Below, piece after piece: positions 21,960 through 34,094 of a stretch of 64,000 nt of DNA. Under the pieces are notes generated by a model. That model had not been told where the DNA came from and did no database searches. It saw nothing but the letters and a program-made list of their open reading frames with translations. This DNA comes from Microbotryum silenes-acaulis (taxonomy: Eukaryota; Basidiomycota; Microbotryomycetes; Microbotryales; Microbotryaceae). The position numbers and the translations under genes are program-made. The stretch is taken from the NCBI GenBank assembly GCA_003665825.1, contig QPFY01000005.1:310001-374000 (forward strand). The letters run 5' to 3'. Numbering within the stretch: the first letter of the stretch is position 1; each line of letters begins with the position of its first letter.

Positions 21960-23648
21960 TCAGCGCATAAATACTATGCCAGAAGGTCCTAGATTAACTG
22001 ACTCGTCGGGTTCAGAGAACGACTCCCGAGGCAGTACAAACACATTACTCCACTCTCGATGATCCCGAACCCGCCACGAACCTTTCCCCGAAGTATGGCG
22101 CAACTCCGACCACGGTAACGACCATCGTACCAAGAGCCAGTTCATGAGCGCATCCGTAAGGCAGTCATCGTGTCGATTAATTCTGTGGGGGTTCTGGAGA
22201 GAGTGGTACAGCCTTCGGACGGCATCGATGATGACCGGGTGGCCTCGAGCAGCGCGAAGAACGTGTCCGTTGATTTCGAGAGGGCGTTTGTGGTTCTGCG
22301 CTTCGTGGGAGCCTCGTTAGAATCGGGTGTTCTGGCACGTACATGCATGATTCACTTACCTTATTCCATCCTGCTCCGCTCGCTTCGTATCCCACCGCAA
22401 GCAAGAGTGCTGGTTCTGTCCAGCCCCTCGGTAGCCTTCACAGATAGGGGCTCATTCAGCACGCCCGTTCAACGAAGTCACTCAGCGGCGCCACTCCCAG
22501 ACTTACGGGCTGGTGACACCCCATTCTTCGATGGACTTTCGCGAAGTTGTACCTTGTTCGGCCCAAATACCGCCTTCGACTGCGAGGATGAGGTATTGAT
22601 AGAGTCTTGTCCGAACCTCAATCGGGATTGTACCATCCTGCCAAAGGTCGAGAAAAGTCCGCGCAGCTTGGGAATGGGTCTTTTCGCCATCTAATCCATG
22701 ATCCACAGAGACGCTGTCGAGATCTTCGAGCTCGAGATAGTCCTGCTTCTGTTCCATAAGTGCCGAAGGACCTGGAACGTCAGGAGTTTCGCGGAACATC
22801 GAAGCCATCCATCTTCCCACATCCTCCTCATCTCGCAAAATGATCTCGATCGGCCGGTTCATAGAGAGCCATAAGGTCAAGGCTTTCCGTGTAGCTTGTG
22901 AGGCTTCTTCGGTTTTGGGGACACCCTTGACTTGGAACAACCGCTTCGGTGCCCTCGGGCCGGTTTTAACGGGTTGATGCATCGGGAAATGAGCTCTCAA
23001 ATCATTGATGAGCGAATGTGGATCCTTCTCGTCCGAGTCACTCTTCGGGAAGTGACCTCGAACAAACGCCTCCAGGGTCGCCAGATATTCGTGCAAGTCG
23101 TCCGTCTCGATCTTGTAAGAGGCATCCGCTTCGAGACCCAAGGACGTTAAAGGCGATGTGATGGTTCCATTGTATTGAAGGATGACCCGACCGTTGACGA
23201 GTCGAGCGAGGGGTTTCCCGCGCCGGACGTAGGGTGGTTTGAAGCGGTTCAGAGGATCACCCTCGACGGGTGGGGGTGGGGTCAGCGATAGTCCCGACCA
23301 GTCGATCGAAGACTCCTGGGTTCGGGACGGAGTCGCTTGTGATGAGGGCTCGTAGAGTTGACACCACATCAAGGCGTAGAGCTGCGATCGTAACACTTGA
23401 ATCAGCTCAGTCCACAGACTTCAGGAGGATCTATAGCTTACCGTAAGGAAGAGAACAGCCAAGGGAAACCTCGTCGATTGGTGCTGTTTCCGCAGGTCGG
23501 GAGGCGCTTCAGGAAGTTGGGCCGTGAGAAGTTGTGGTGAGGATGGGATGTGAGGGATCACCCAATCAGGGTCATCTGGATCGTGCCAACGCATTATTGA
23601 CGAGGATGACAGAGTAAGAAGAAGGACTCGACGAATGTTCCGCTCCAT
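21960..23648 (-). CDS. GT32/OCH1-like type II membrane protein, DXD-less (copy A)
   Basis: Exons are 23648..23442, 23381..22507, 22435..22360 and 22295..21960 (497 aa). A single hydrophobic segment (PLAVLFLTLYALMW, about residues 61-75) suggests a Golgi-type signal anchor. The C-terminal half follows the OCH1/Gly_transf_sug plan: LYQYLILAVEGGIW, EEWG, ALLLAVGYEA, ARGHPVIIDAVRRLY, DALMNWLL and a closing WSNVFVLP. At the place where active members have GG-x-Y-x-D-x-D, this protein reads GGIWAEQGT, so the metal-binding DXD is absent. The protein shares HEYLATLEAFVRGHFP..DSDE..PHSLINDLR with the neighbour at 27183-28907, so the two are paralogues. No function can be assigned; a non-catalytic role is possible. 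Confidence 0.7.
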
Positions 23649-23787
23649 TGGAGACTGTCCCTGGACGCGGTCCGGTTTTTAGCGTCAAAAATCGGGGTTA
23701 CCGCAGACAGCCCCCTGTCTCGCAGGCCGTTCGTGTTTGCGTCCGCGTCCGCCGTTCGTCCCCTCGCGCGACGTCTAGAGGACAGTC

Positions 23788-23792
23788 ACATT
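23788..23792. repeat. Target-site duplication ACATT, left copy
   Basis: ACATT directly precedes the left LTR and is repeated directly after the right LTR at 27082-27086. A 5-bp duplication is the usual size for Ty1/copia integration. Confidence 0.85.
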
Positions 23793-24112
23793 TATGATGG
23801 ATTTGGGACGCTATGTATCTCGCACTGAATGACACTTCAGTCAGAACCGTTGCGAGAGCGAACAATAGATATAATGACAACTCACCTGAATGACACTTCA
23901 GTCAGAACCGTTGCGAGAGCGAACGGAGAAGAGACTAAGGAGTAAAGTGTCACCCAGGCGCACTAAACATACTAACAAGCTAATTACTTGTAAGGCCAGG
24001 GCAAGATTTATGAAGCAAGAATATCTTCCGTTTAGCATATCAGAAATAGAATCAGGAGTTCAAACCTAATCAGAATAGAAACTCTTCAGACTCTTAACCA
24101 CTAACTGTGACA
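23793..24112 (-). repeat. 3' LTR (left), with internal 62-bp duplication
   Basis: This copy is 320 bp, against 258 bp for the other LTR. The extra length comes from a tandem duplication of a segment containing CTGAATGACACTTCAG and CCGTTGCGAGAGCGAAC. On the element's strand it begins TGTCACAG and ends CATCATA. Confidence 0.9.
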
Positions 24113-24123
24113 CTGCCCCTGGT

Positions 24124-26819
24124 TCAGAGTTTTGAAAGTTGAACCATTCCCATCGCCTTGCGATGCGCAGCGAACTTGATCGGACCGAGCCCCTTGGTGA
24201 GAACGTCGGCCGTCATGGAATCAGTTGGGCAGTAGACCAGCTTGACGTCACCGAGAGTGACGCGCTCGCGAACGAAGTGATGAACGACATCGAAGTGCTT
24301 GGTTCGAGCGTGGTGAGCTGGGTTGTTGGCGATCTTAATCGTCGCCTGATTGTCCTCGTAGATGACCGTGGCTGAAGGCTGCTCGATGCGCATGTCCTTG
24401 GCGACTTGACGAAGCCAAAGCGCCTCCTTGGTAGCCGACGATGCAGCGAGGATCTCGGACTCGGTCGTCGAAGTAGCGACAAGGGTTTGTTGCTTGGACT
24501 GCCATGAGATAGCAGCACCGCCGAGGAGACTCACGTAAGCACCGACTGAGCGAGCGCACCGAGCTCTTCACGAATCGCGATGATCCAGAACTTGGCGTCA
24601 GGACAGGAAATTGCCTCCTCGTATGTCTTCGGAATGAAATGGCCTTGAGGGACAGAGACGCAGAGATACGCCTTCCCCCATTTTCCGTCCGACTGAGGCA
24701 AGACGTCGTCGATTCGGATGACCCTGAAATTTGAGTTCGAAGAATCGGGTGCTGGACCAGCGAATAACGCTTGACGACGCTTGTGCGGGATAATGTTGGA
24801 CACGTCAATCTCGCCGAACTGACCGGGCTGATAACCGTTCTGGACTTGAACGTAGCCATCGGGAACAGGTACGAGTTGTTGTGGGACCTCCTTTTCGACC
24901 GGTGTCACAGTCGAATCCTTTTCGGATATTCCGATGATTTGAGGTACCTCGAAGTCAGTTACGAGCTCCGAAGTTTCAAGAAGATGATGTTCGCGCCGAC
25001 CGAAGGTAGCATGGCGAGTTCGAACCTCCTTTTGTTGATCCTTCAGCCAAACGACATAGTCGTAGTGGTTGTAGCCAACAAGGATACCTTCGACGGCTTT
25101 GTCGTCGAGCTTCGTCCGCAGTGATCCATCGATATGGACGAAAGCGACAGCACCGAAGGGTTTGATGTGACTCACTCGTGGCTTCTTCCGGAAGATAATC
25201 TCGAAGGGTGTTACTCCGTTGAGACGAGCCACGATGGTACGGTTTGAGACGTAGACGGCAGCTTGCATCGCATACGACCAGAAAGTCTTCGGGATATTTG
25301 CGTCGTGGAGCATGGCTTTCACCGTCGTCATGATCGATCCGTTGAGACGTTCGACCTGACCGTTGTTTTCAGGGGTGTACGGCGCAGTGCGCTCGTGAAT
25401 GATACCATTGGACTTGAAATAGGTCTCGAAAATCTTTGAAGTGAACTCGCCGCCGTTGTCAGAGCGTACGAATCGAATCTTCTTCCCCGTCATATTCTCG
25501 ACGCTGGTTCGGAACGTGTCGAAGGCTTCGATGACTCCTTCAGAGGACTTTGAGGTAAGAGGAAATACCCATCGACCACACGAGTGTTGGTCAACGATTG
25601 CCAGATAGACGGTACGACCTTGATGATCTGGCTCAGGCACGAAGCCAAGATCGATGCACACGCGCTCGAGAATCTCGGTAGCGATGGAAGCCTTGATCGT
25701 GAATGGACTGCGCTTCGACTTGGATATGACGCAGTCAAGGCAATCACGAATGATCTTGTCCGAGAGAACGAGGCCTTGTACAGCCCCGTTGCGTGCCATG
25801 TCGAGGATCGTCTGAACGCTGGGATGACCGTAACGGCGATGCCAGAGCATCAAAAGGCGCGCCGACGGTTTCGCGAGTAGCCAATGCGAGACTCGGCTGT
25901 TTGATATCGAGTTCGTATGGACCGTCGGAGATAACAGTGTTGGCGATGAACTCTCCCTTGCGTGAGATGATGCAGCTCTTGTCGGGTTCGAAAGCGACGG
26001 AGAGACCGTTGTTCGTCATGAGTCGAATGGAGAGTAACCCCACAGACGACCCAGGTATAAGGTAGACCTTCTTGAGGAGTATCTCCCGACCACCAGCGGT
26101 GTATATGACGAGCGTTCCATGTCCCGGACATTCGACCAACTTGCCATCTGCGACTTCGGCTACGTACGGATCTTCCACGAAGTCTGACAGCAGCTCGCGA
26201 TCCCCGGTGTGGTGTCTGTCTGCACCAAAATCGACGATGAATCGCGTCTTTATCGTCTTTCCAACCGCTGCCATGATTGAGAATACCACAGACTCTTGGT
26301 TGGAGGCCTGGGCAGACTTGATGGACTTCGTCTTGCCACGCTTCTTCCGCGCTTTCCCTTGTTGGGGACGATAGCCTTGACCATTGGGGTTGGTGTAGCA
26401 TTCATCCGCGGTGTGACCTTTCCTGTTACAGAAGTCGCACACCTTGTAAGCGTTGGCGGAGAGCGCACCGGCATTTGACGAGCTCGATTTGAAAGGAACG
26501 AGTTGCAGGTTTGCAGTAGATCGTCGTTGTGCATGATGTGGCTCTGCGCCCACATGTCGCGATCGACCCAAGTTGCAATCTGTTTTTGGCGATCGGCCGA
26601 TGCATCGACGGTTGCGGGCGAGGCGTTCCCCTCCAGCGACAGAAGAGGCAGCGGCTTGGGCTCGACACCGAGTACGATGTCCATGACTTTGTGGCCCATG
26701 AAGAGTAAGGTCATCTTCTTGTGCCATGACGCATAGTTGGACTCGTCCTTGAGTTTGACGAAGGAGAGCTTCTCGACCGTCTTGCCGTGAGGCAGTTCGG
26801 TAGCTGCGAATAGGCTCAT
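24124..26819 (-). pseudogene. Broken gag-pol of the Ty1/copia element
   Basis: Reading down the minus strand: Gag starts at 26819 (MSLFAATELPHGKTV), but its middle is missing and the frame shifts near 26515. A CCHC knuckle (CDFCNRKGHTADEC) follows. The protease site reads VDFGADRHHTG, where active elements have D-S/T-G. The frame shifts again near 25860, just before the integrase zinc site (HRRYGHPS ... CLDC). The integrase core has RSDNGGEF and ENNGQVERLNGS. The pol frame enters the reverse transcriptase start ([12 protein letters not shown]) and jumps directly to the RNase H region ([15 protein letters not shown], then [13 protein letters not shown]) in another frame near 24540. At least three frame breaks and two internal deletions make it non-functional. 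Confidence 0.9.
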
Positions 26820-26823
26820 AACC
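26813..26823 (-). other. Primer-binding site matching the initiator tRNA-Met anticodon arm
   Basis: Directly inside the 5' LTR the element reads GGTTATGAGCC. This is complementary to the anticodon stem-loop of eukaryotic initiator tRNA-Met (GGCTCATAACC), as in Drosophila copia and yeast Ty5, which prime with a half tRNA. The Gag start codon ATG (26819-26817) lies inside this site. Confidence 0.8.
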
Positions 26824-27081
26824 TATGATGGATTTGGGACGCTATGTATCTCGCACTGAATGACACTTCAAGAACCGTTGCGAGAGCGAACGGAGAAGAG
26901 ACTAAGAAGTAAAGTGTCACCCAGGCGCACTAAACATACTAACAAGCTAATTACTTGTAAGGCCAGGGCAAGATTTATATGAAGCAAGAATATCTTCCGT
27001 TTAGCATATCAGAAATAGAATCAGGAGTTCAAACCTAATCAGAATATAAACTCTTCAGACTCTTAACCACTAACTGTGACA
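26824..27081 (-). repeat. 5' LTR (right)
   Basis: The 258-bp copy matches the left LTR apart from the left copy's duplication, a 3-nt and a 2-nt indel and about two substitutions. The target duplication ACATT follows at 27082-27086. Confidence 0.9.
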
Positions 27082-27182
27082 ACATTAAGCCATGCTACCT
27101 CTTCTCGAAAGAGAAAAAAAAAAGAGATTGGGTATCACTTCTTTATTTTGCACACACTGTTCCAAAGAATGTAATCCGATGC

Positions 27183-28907
27183 TCATCTACCGAACCCTTC
27201 GACAGGCACAAGTTTGACGTCCCCCCACTCCCTCTCCCCAATATACCTCCACCCCTTCTCAGACATCCCCAGTAACTCGGACCAGGCCAAGCGATGACGT
27301 ACTAACATCCAATTGATCATCGCATCCGTGAAATGAGTCGCGACGGCGATCGGGGACTTGGGACCGGCTTCGTTGTCGAGTATGGCGAGTTGGACCCGAC
27401 GGACCGTGTCGACCAGGACGGGGTGACCTCTTCTTGCCGCGAGGTAGTTTGGCGTGAGCATGATGGGCCTGCTTGCTCTCTGAGATAGACAAGGAGGGCG
27501 GAAGTTGGTTATTGCGGGGGTTCTTAAGAATAGGATTGACCCTCACGCTCACCTTTCGCCAGCTTCTGTCTTGGGCCACGAAGCTGACCGCCGCAATGAG
27601 ACCCGGATCTTGGCAAGAGGTGCCACTGTATACAAAAAGTGATTCAGTACCACCCACAAATGAATTCCCCAGAACATGTGGGGGTCTTCTCACCTTCTCG
27701 AAATGCAGGCCTTGTCCGTAGTCGGCCAAAGTCCCCATTCCGAAAATTTGCGCGTCGGCCGGTAGTTGAACGGCGTGTAAACGCCACCAGATGTAAGGAT
27801 GATCAAGATCTGCCATAGATCCGACTTGGCTTGATCAGAGGTAAGCGCTTCGTAGGTTGTGACGACGTTGCGTGTAGGGTCAGGGACAACGCGTTCCGGC
27901 ATCCTCTCGTAAGGGAGATCGTCCAAGCTCGGTTCTTCATAATCGTCCTCCGCCTCGTGATCAGTCCCATGATCGGTGCCAGCATTGAGGTCGAACCTTT
28001 CCTTGACCCACTCCCCCATCTTGAATCGACCATAGACGAAGGTCTTCATTGTCCTCCCGGTCAGGTCGCGCCATTCGACCCTCGTATCCACATAGTCTGG
28101 TCGAAGTGTCTCTGATTTCATCGGTGCATGCTGATGCAGCTTAGGTGGTATCCTGGGTCTAGAAGATCGCCATTGGTAAAGAGGGTATTTGACGAGGGGG
28201 AAGAAGACGCGCATGTCGTTGATGAGCGAACGGGGCGCTTGCTCGTCCGAATCCTCCTGGGGAAAATTTTGGTGCAGAAAGTTTTCGAGCGTCGTCACGT
28301 ATTCGAGACGGTCGTAGATGAGATTTTTGAAGGCTCCATCCGCTGCTGTACCGAGAGGCGTCAGTGGAGTGATTTTGCTTCCATTGGGGTAGACGTAGAA
28401 CATCCGGCCGTTGGCGTCGAGTGAAGCGCGAGGCCGACCGTCAGGTGTGTGAACTCGTTCGATCGTATCCCACGCCTGCGTCGGTTCCAAGGGCCATACG
28501 TTCGAGAATGTCACCTGCGACCGTGTGATTGAAGGAGCATAGATGTGTCTCGACCAATCCCTGTTCAACCGACCCGCGACCGTGTACGGGCTCGCATCGA
28601 GCTGTAACACGTAATCAAGCACCACGATCGTCATGCCAAACACGACGAGCGCGACGAGCATCAACGAGATATAGCGAGCGAATGAAGATGCAACTCGACG
28701 GGCCCGACTTGGGGAAGGAACGTGATGGCATGGTTTGAAGGAGGGGTGTTGGTCGATGCTACGCGACTTCTCGTGTGTCCCTGGACGAGGGGGCGTTGCC
28801 GTGCGGGCGAGGGGGAGCATGCCACTGAAAGAGTGGGTCGAGGGTGACGAGAGGCTCTTTCGCTTCGTGGGAAGGGTAGCTGAAAGAGTTCGCTGATGAC
28901 CCAACAT
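27183..28907 (-). CDS. GT32/OCH1-like type II membrane protein, DXD-less (copy B)
   Basis: Exons are 28907..27694, 27625..27553 and 27479..27183 (527 aa). There is a signal-anchor helix (LMLVALVVFGMTIVVLDYVL) after a basic N-terminal tail, then a lumenal domain. RIPPKLHQ matches the opening motif of the OCH1 family, followed by SDLWQILIILTSGGVY, EWG, PGLIAAVSFVAQD, LAARRGHPVLVDTVRR, HFTDAMINWML and WGDVKLVP. The catalytic GG-x-Y-x-D-x-D is replaced by GGVYTPFNY. Copy A (21960-23648) shares the same lumenal plan and intron positions near the C-terminus. An in-frame ATG 36 nt upstream is possible; 28907 is chosen as it gives the shorter, more usual tail. Assignment to the superfamily is sound; activity is doubtful. 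Confidence 0.72.
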
Positions 28908-29601
28908 GATCGATGGAGAGTGGAGGAGGTCAGCCGGCAGCACGTCGTAGATACCCGAGTCGTCAGCGCGACGTGCGCTTGCCCCTATCCGAGAGGTGAC
29001 TCAGGGGCTCTTTGATCGCCGGCGATGCGGGTCATATTCGTGCAAGAGGAAGGCGGTGCTCAACGAAAGAAACTAATTTGCTGATAGGAGACTGTCATGC
29101 AAGTATACGACGACAGAGCTTTCACCTGGCGTCGCAAGTGACAGTCGTCATCTTGCATCGTCGGACCGTGGGCCCGTGGGCTCAGGCTCGCTCTCAGCGG
29201 TGCTCCTGCTAACGGAATTTCTGCCTCCACCTCCTCGTTTGACTGTTTCAAATATGTCTTACTAGCTCCCACGGTCACCCTGTGGGATGAATCTGCGGTC
29301 ACAAAAGTTTTGACGCTGGGGGTGGAGCATAACGTGCCAAGGGATACAGAGAGCCGATTGGATTGTTGTTTTGCCGGGGTATGTAATTAGCGATTAGCCT
29401 TGGATGCTCCGTCGTTGGCCTGGCCCTGCGCACCGCCCGCCAGCTTCGGCGCGTCGTCGTGTCGTCTGAGCGCCAACACTGCGCCAACAGCTCAACGGCC
29501 CTACTATTACTGCCCTTGTGTCAAGCAACCCTTCGTACTCCACAGCCCTCCACTTGCTCTACTCATCCACACCGCCAACCTTCAACCCACATCATTCAAA
29601 C
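28908..29601. promoter_or_regulatory. Divergent promoter region GT32-like B / YPT31
   Basis: The 694 nt lie between two divergent starts. I found no gene here; short open frames lack motifs. Confidence 0.4.
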
Positions 29602-31227
<1,626 letters not shown>

Positions 31228-31650
31228 AGCGTCTGTCTTCGTAGTTCGACTGGGTCGTGTGGTGTTGAAGAGGGTTTTTTTTTCGTGTTCTTAGAAGTTT
31301 GGCTGAGGGGAGTGATGAATGTGGGGAGGAGAAGAAGGGTGTGAGGTGGGGCTTTGTCGCTCTCTGTTTCCATCGTGACTGTCTTCTTCGATCTATGTCT
31401 TCTTCTCCCATCCTATCCCCTCTAATTGTGCTTTTTCCACATTTCTGTCTTTTTTTGCCTTTCTTCCGACCATCTTGTGTTTTCCCTCCTCTTCCTTTGA
31501 CAATTTCTCACCACATACAAAAACACGCTCGCAATTCTCTCGACGTCCCGACCTCGAGTGAAATTCATGATTGTACACCGATGCAACAATACTGCAAATA
31601 TGCGCGACTCTACACAAGAAAGGTATCTGCCCATGTCTCAATCACTTGTC
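31228..31650. other. Convergent 3' region YPT31/MYND gene
   Basis: The 423 nt between two stop codons should be both 3' UTRs. T-rich stretches around 31270 and 31430-31460 may be polyadenylation context. No gene was seen. Confidence 0.4.
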
Positions 31651-32725
31651 TTACAACGACAACTCTTCGAACGCTTTCGGGCCGGCCATCTCTTGAAAGA
31701 AGTTCCTCGTTTCGTTGCGCTTGCGGTTCTCGACTTGGGCCAAGCGACCGACGAGGAGGTCCTTGCAGTCGAGTTTGTGCGAGGGCCTATTGGGGAAGAG
31801 TGGAGAATACTTAGAATTGATTCGATAGACCGAGTGCTGAAAGGACTTACCAGTCGTCTTTCTGGCACTGAAGGCAGGGATAAGTAAGGGCCCGGAAGTG
31901 GAGGTGGGGCGGGCACGTGATCAGTCCACGTCAAGGGACAACTCTCCGAGTCTACTTATACTGACGTGACTCACTTGGGCTGAGCACTATCCAATGCCAC
32001 ACCAATGATGAAACGCAGCTCATTCAGTGATATGATTCGTAGGGTGTTCGCTTTGTTCCCTTCGCACGACTCACATAATACCTCTTGCGGCATTTCGCAC
32101 ACCTCTTGAACCTGTGCTTGTCCAAGATGGACTCGTACCGATTGCACGCCGGACAATGGCGCGCCAAGGCTTGTTCGTCCAATCGGAGTTCACACATCGG
32201 GTAGACGACGAAAGCTTGTTTGTGTGTTCGACCGGTTCTGTTGTTGGAGTAGGAGAGGAGTGGGGTTCTCAGGTGGGGTCCCGGGGTGAGGTTAGAGGAG
32301 GAAAGGATACTTGCGGTCTAAGCCAGCCTGCTTTGATGCATTCTTCTAGTAAGCCTTTGTTCTCCGAGTACGTCTTGATCTGGGAGTAGGGTGGAAAGTG
32401 AGGTGGTACGTCAGCTCGCAAGCCGGGAGCCAGCCCCCTCTTTGAGAGAGGTGGGCTCCATTCCCGTATACTGCGGAGTACGTACCCAAAACATCTCATT
32501 CCCGTCGGTCGAATAACCGGGGAACGGATCTTCCGGTACCATATTGGACAAGACGGCCCAAATTGGACCATCCTCATCGACTCGGACCTCGCTCCCTGCT
32601 GGGACGGGTTCGAAAGATGGCTGCGGTTGGGTCGTCATGATGAGTTGTTGGCCTAGACGAGAGAGGGAGACGGTCTTGCCGTTGGCGAGTTTGTGCGTCG
32701 CGATGGAGAGAGAGGGGCTCGTCAT
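31651..32725 (-). CDS. MYND zinc-finger protein
   Basis: Exons are 32725..32486, 32379..32315, 32237..32075, 31986..31975 (12 nt), 31867..31851 (17 nt) and 31786..31651 (210 aa). The MYND finger lies at about residues 124-174: CPACNRY, CAKCRKRYYCSAQCQ, and DDWPSHKLDC, with all eight zinc ligands (C/C, C/C, C/C, H/C) present only when both small exons are included. Upstream are GWLRPTGRTHKQAFVVYPMCELRL and a polar N-terminus. Intron 2 (32314-32238) has a GCAAGT donor and is needed to keep the frame. MYND fingers bind proline-rich peptides; no enzyme domain such as SET is present. The function is unknown. It is divergent from the parvulin gene. Confidence 0.8.
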
Positions 32726-33078
32726 CGAGGTGGGTGGTGAGGGGTGGCGAGGGAGTGAGCGGGAAGAGGGACGGGAGAGAAGCTTCGTGCGAGAGGTCCC
32801 GTGATCCCGTGACTTGTCTCGGCGCGAACTCGTCGGTCGTTTATTTAGCCGGAGGAGCAAGTGATGGGGCAGCCGGCAGATGATGTGTTTTGCGAATGTA
32901 AAAAGCGTTCCTTCGAAAAGAAAATTATACACTCCACCGGGAAAACTACAGTGATGACAGTCCGCCATAAAATGGGCCACAGCTCCGCCGTCGCCCCCCC
33001 ACATGACCACCGCCCGGACCTTGCTTCTCCTCCTTGCTCTTGGACCGACGACCCGTGCGCAGCCCAAGATCATACGGA
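32726..33078. promoter_or_regulatory. Shared divergent promoter MYND gene/parvulin
   Basis: These 353 nt lie between divergent start codons, so both promoters and leaders are here. No TATA box or other element was recognised with confidence. Confidence 0.4.
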
Positions 33079-33810
33079 ATGGCCCCTTCCAAACCAAGCG
33101 GCAATAAATGCGCTTCCAAAGGCAAAGGCAAATCTGCTTCCGACGATACCGACGGGCCCAGCAGTGGAGGAGATCTCAAGATCGCCAACTCGCTCAAACT
33201 GCGACACATCCTGTGCGAGAAGCAGACTAAATCGTTCGAAGCGTTGGCCAAGATCAAGGCGGGGACCTCGTTTGATGCGGTTGCGACGGCTTATTCGGAG
33301 GACAAAGCTAGGCATGGAGGGTCATTAGGGTCCGTTGTTCGAGGGGGTTGCAGATTACAAGGGCCAAAGAGCGGCTGGGTAACGCAGTGGGAGGAGCTAA
33401 CAACGGTCGGATGAACGTGTTCTACAGGTGGATGACACGAGCTCAAATGGTGGGCGCTTTCCAGGATGTGTGCTTTACGATTCCGGGTGAGTCTACTCGG
33501 CGTACAGCTAGACCGTGCGGTGTTGCAAGGCAGGAGGAAGCTTTTGCCATAGCTGGGTACTGCCGTCCTCCAGTGGCAGCTCAGCTGCTCATGTCGAAGA
33601 ATATTGTATCTTGTGATTCCAGTCTCGACATGTGCCTCACCTATATACCGAGAAATCAAGACCAAGCACGGCTATCAGTCAGTCTCCTCACCCGGCGGTT
33701 ACCACTGCTCGTTCAAAAAGTTGGTCTCGACTCGGCTGACCCACCCTTGTCAAATTTGATTTCTGGTACAATCCGATCACAGTATCGTAATGGTGGAGGG
33801 AAGGAAATAG
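33079..33810 (+). CDS. Par14/PIN4-type parvulin peptidyl-prolyl isomerase
   Basis: Exons are 33079..33329, 33428..33486, 33623..33677 and 33783..33810 (130 aa), the same size as human Par14 (131 aa). A basic, Lys/Gly/Ser-rich N-terminus precedes the parvulin domain: [65 protein letters not shown]. The last exon of 28 nt supplies the conserved ending. The protein lacks a WW domain and the phosphate-binding loop of Pin1, so it is of the Par14 type, found in nucleoli, chromatin and pre-ribosomes. The position equivalent to Cys/Asp in the active site is Cys (HILCEK). No anomaly. Confidence 0.9.
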
Positions 33811-34094
33811 AGCATCTGAAAAGATCCGATTTGAGGCAATCCGGTGGGGGAATTTACTCCAACTAGTAATGTTATATATAAAAAGATTTTGTCGCCGAGA
33901 TCGCCTATTGCCCAAGAGTCAGCTTCTCCTCGGGTCTTGGCTCCCTGCCACGGCTCGCCGAACCTTACTCCTGATCCCACAAACCCATCACACGCGCGCC
34001 ACAGCAATCGTATCCTTCCAAGAACCCCCGCCGTGTTGGCAGCAAATACTCTTCAGGCCCATTCGCCCGATCACCCAGCTCTGCCACCGGGGCC

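Larger units (their letters stand above)
23793..27081 (-). mobile_element. Degenerate Ty1/copia LTR retrotransposon
   Basis: The element is 3289 bp, in minus orientation, with LTRs at both ends, a 5-bp target duplication, a primer-binding site and a purine-rich tract (AGGGGCAG) next to the 3' LTR. The internal region codes for Gag, zinc knuckle, protease, integrase and RNase H in the Ty1/copia order, but most of the reverse transcriptase is missing. The two LTRs differ by only a few substitutions and small indels plus one 62-bp duplication, so the insertion is fairly young. The element cannot move by itself. It sits between two paralogous GT32-like genes and disrupts neither. Confidence 0.93.

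Noticed and set aside
22170..22694. 174-codon plus-strand open frame
   Set aside because: Antisense to the C-terminal exons of GT32-like copy A, which has clear family motifs on the other strand.
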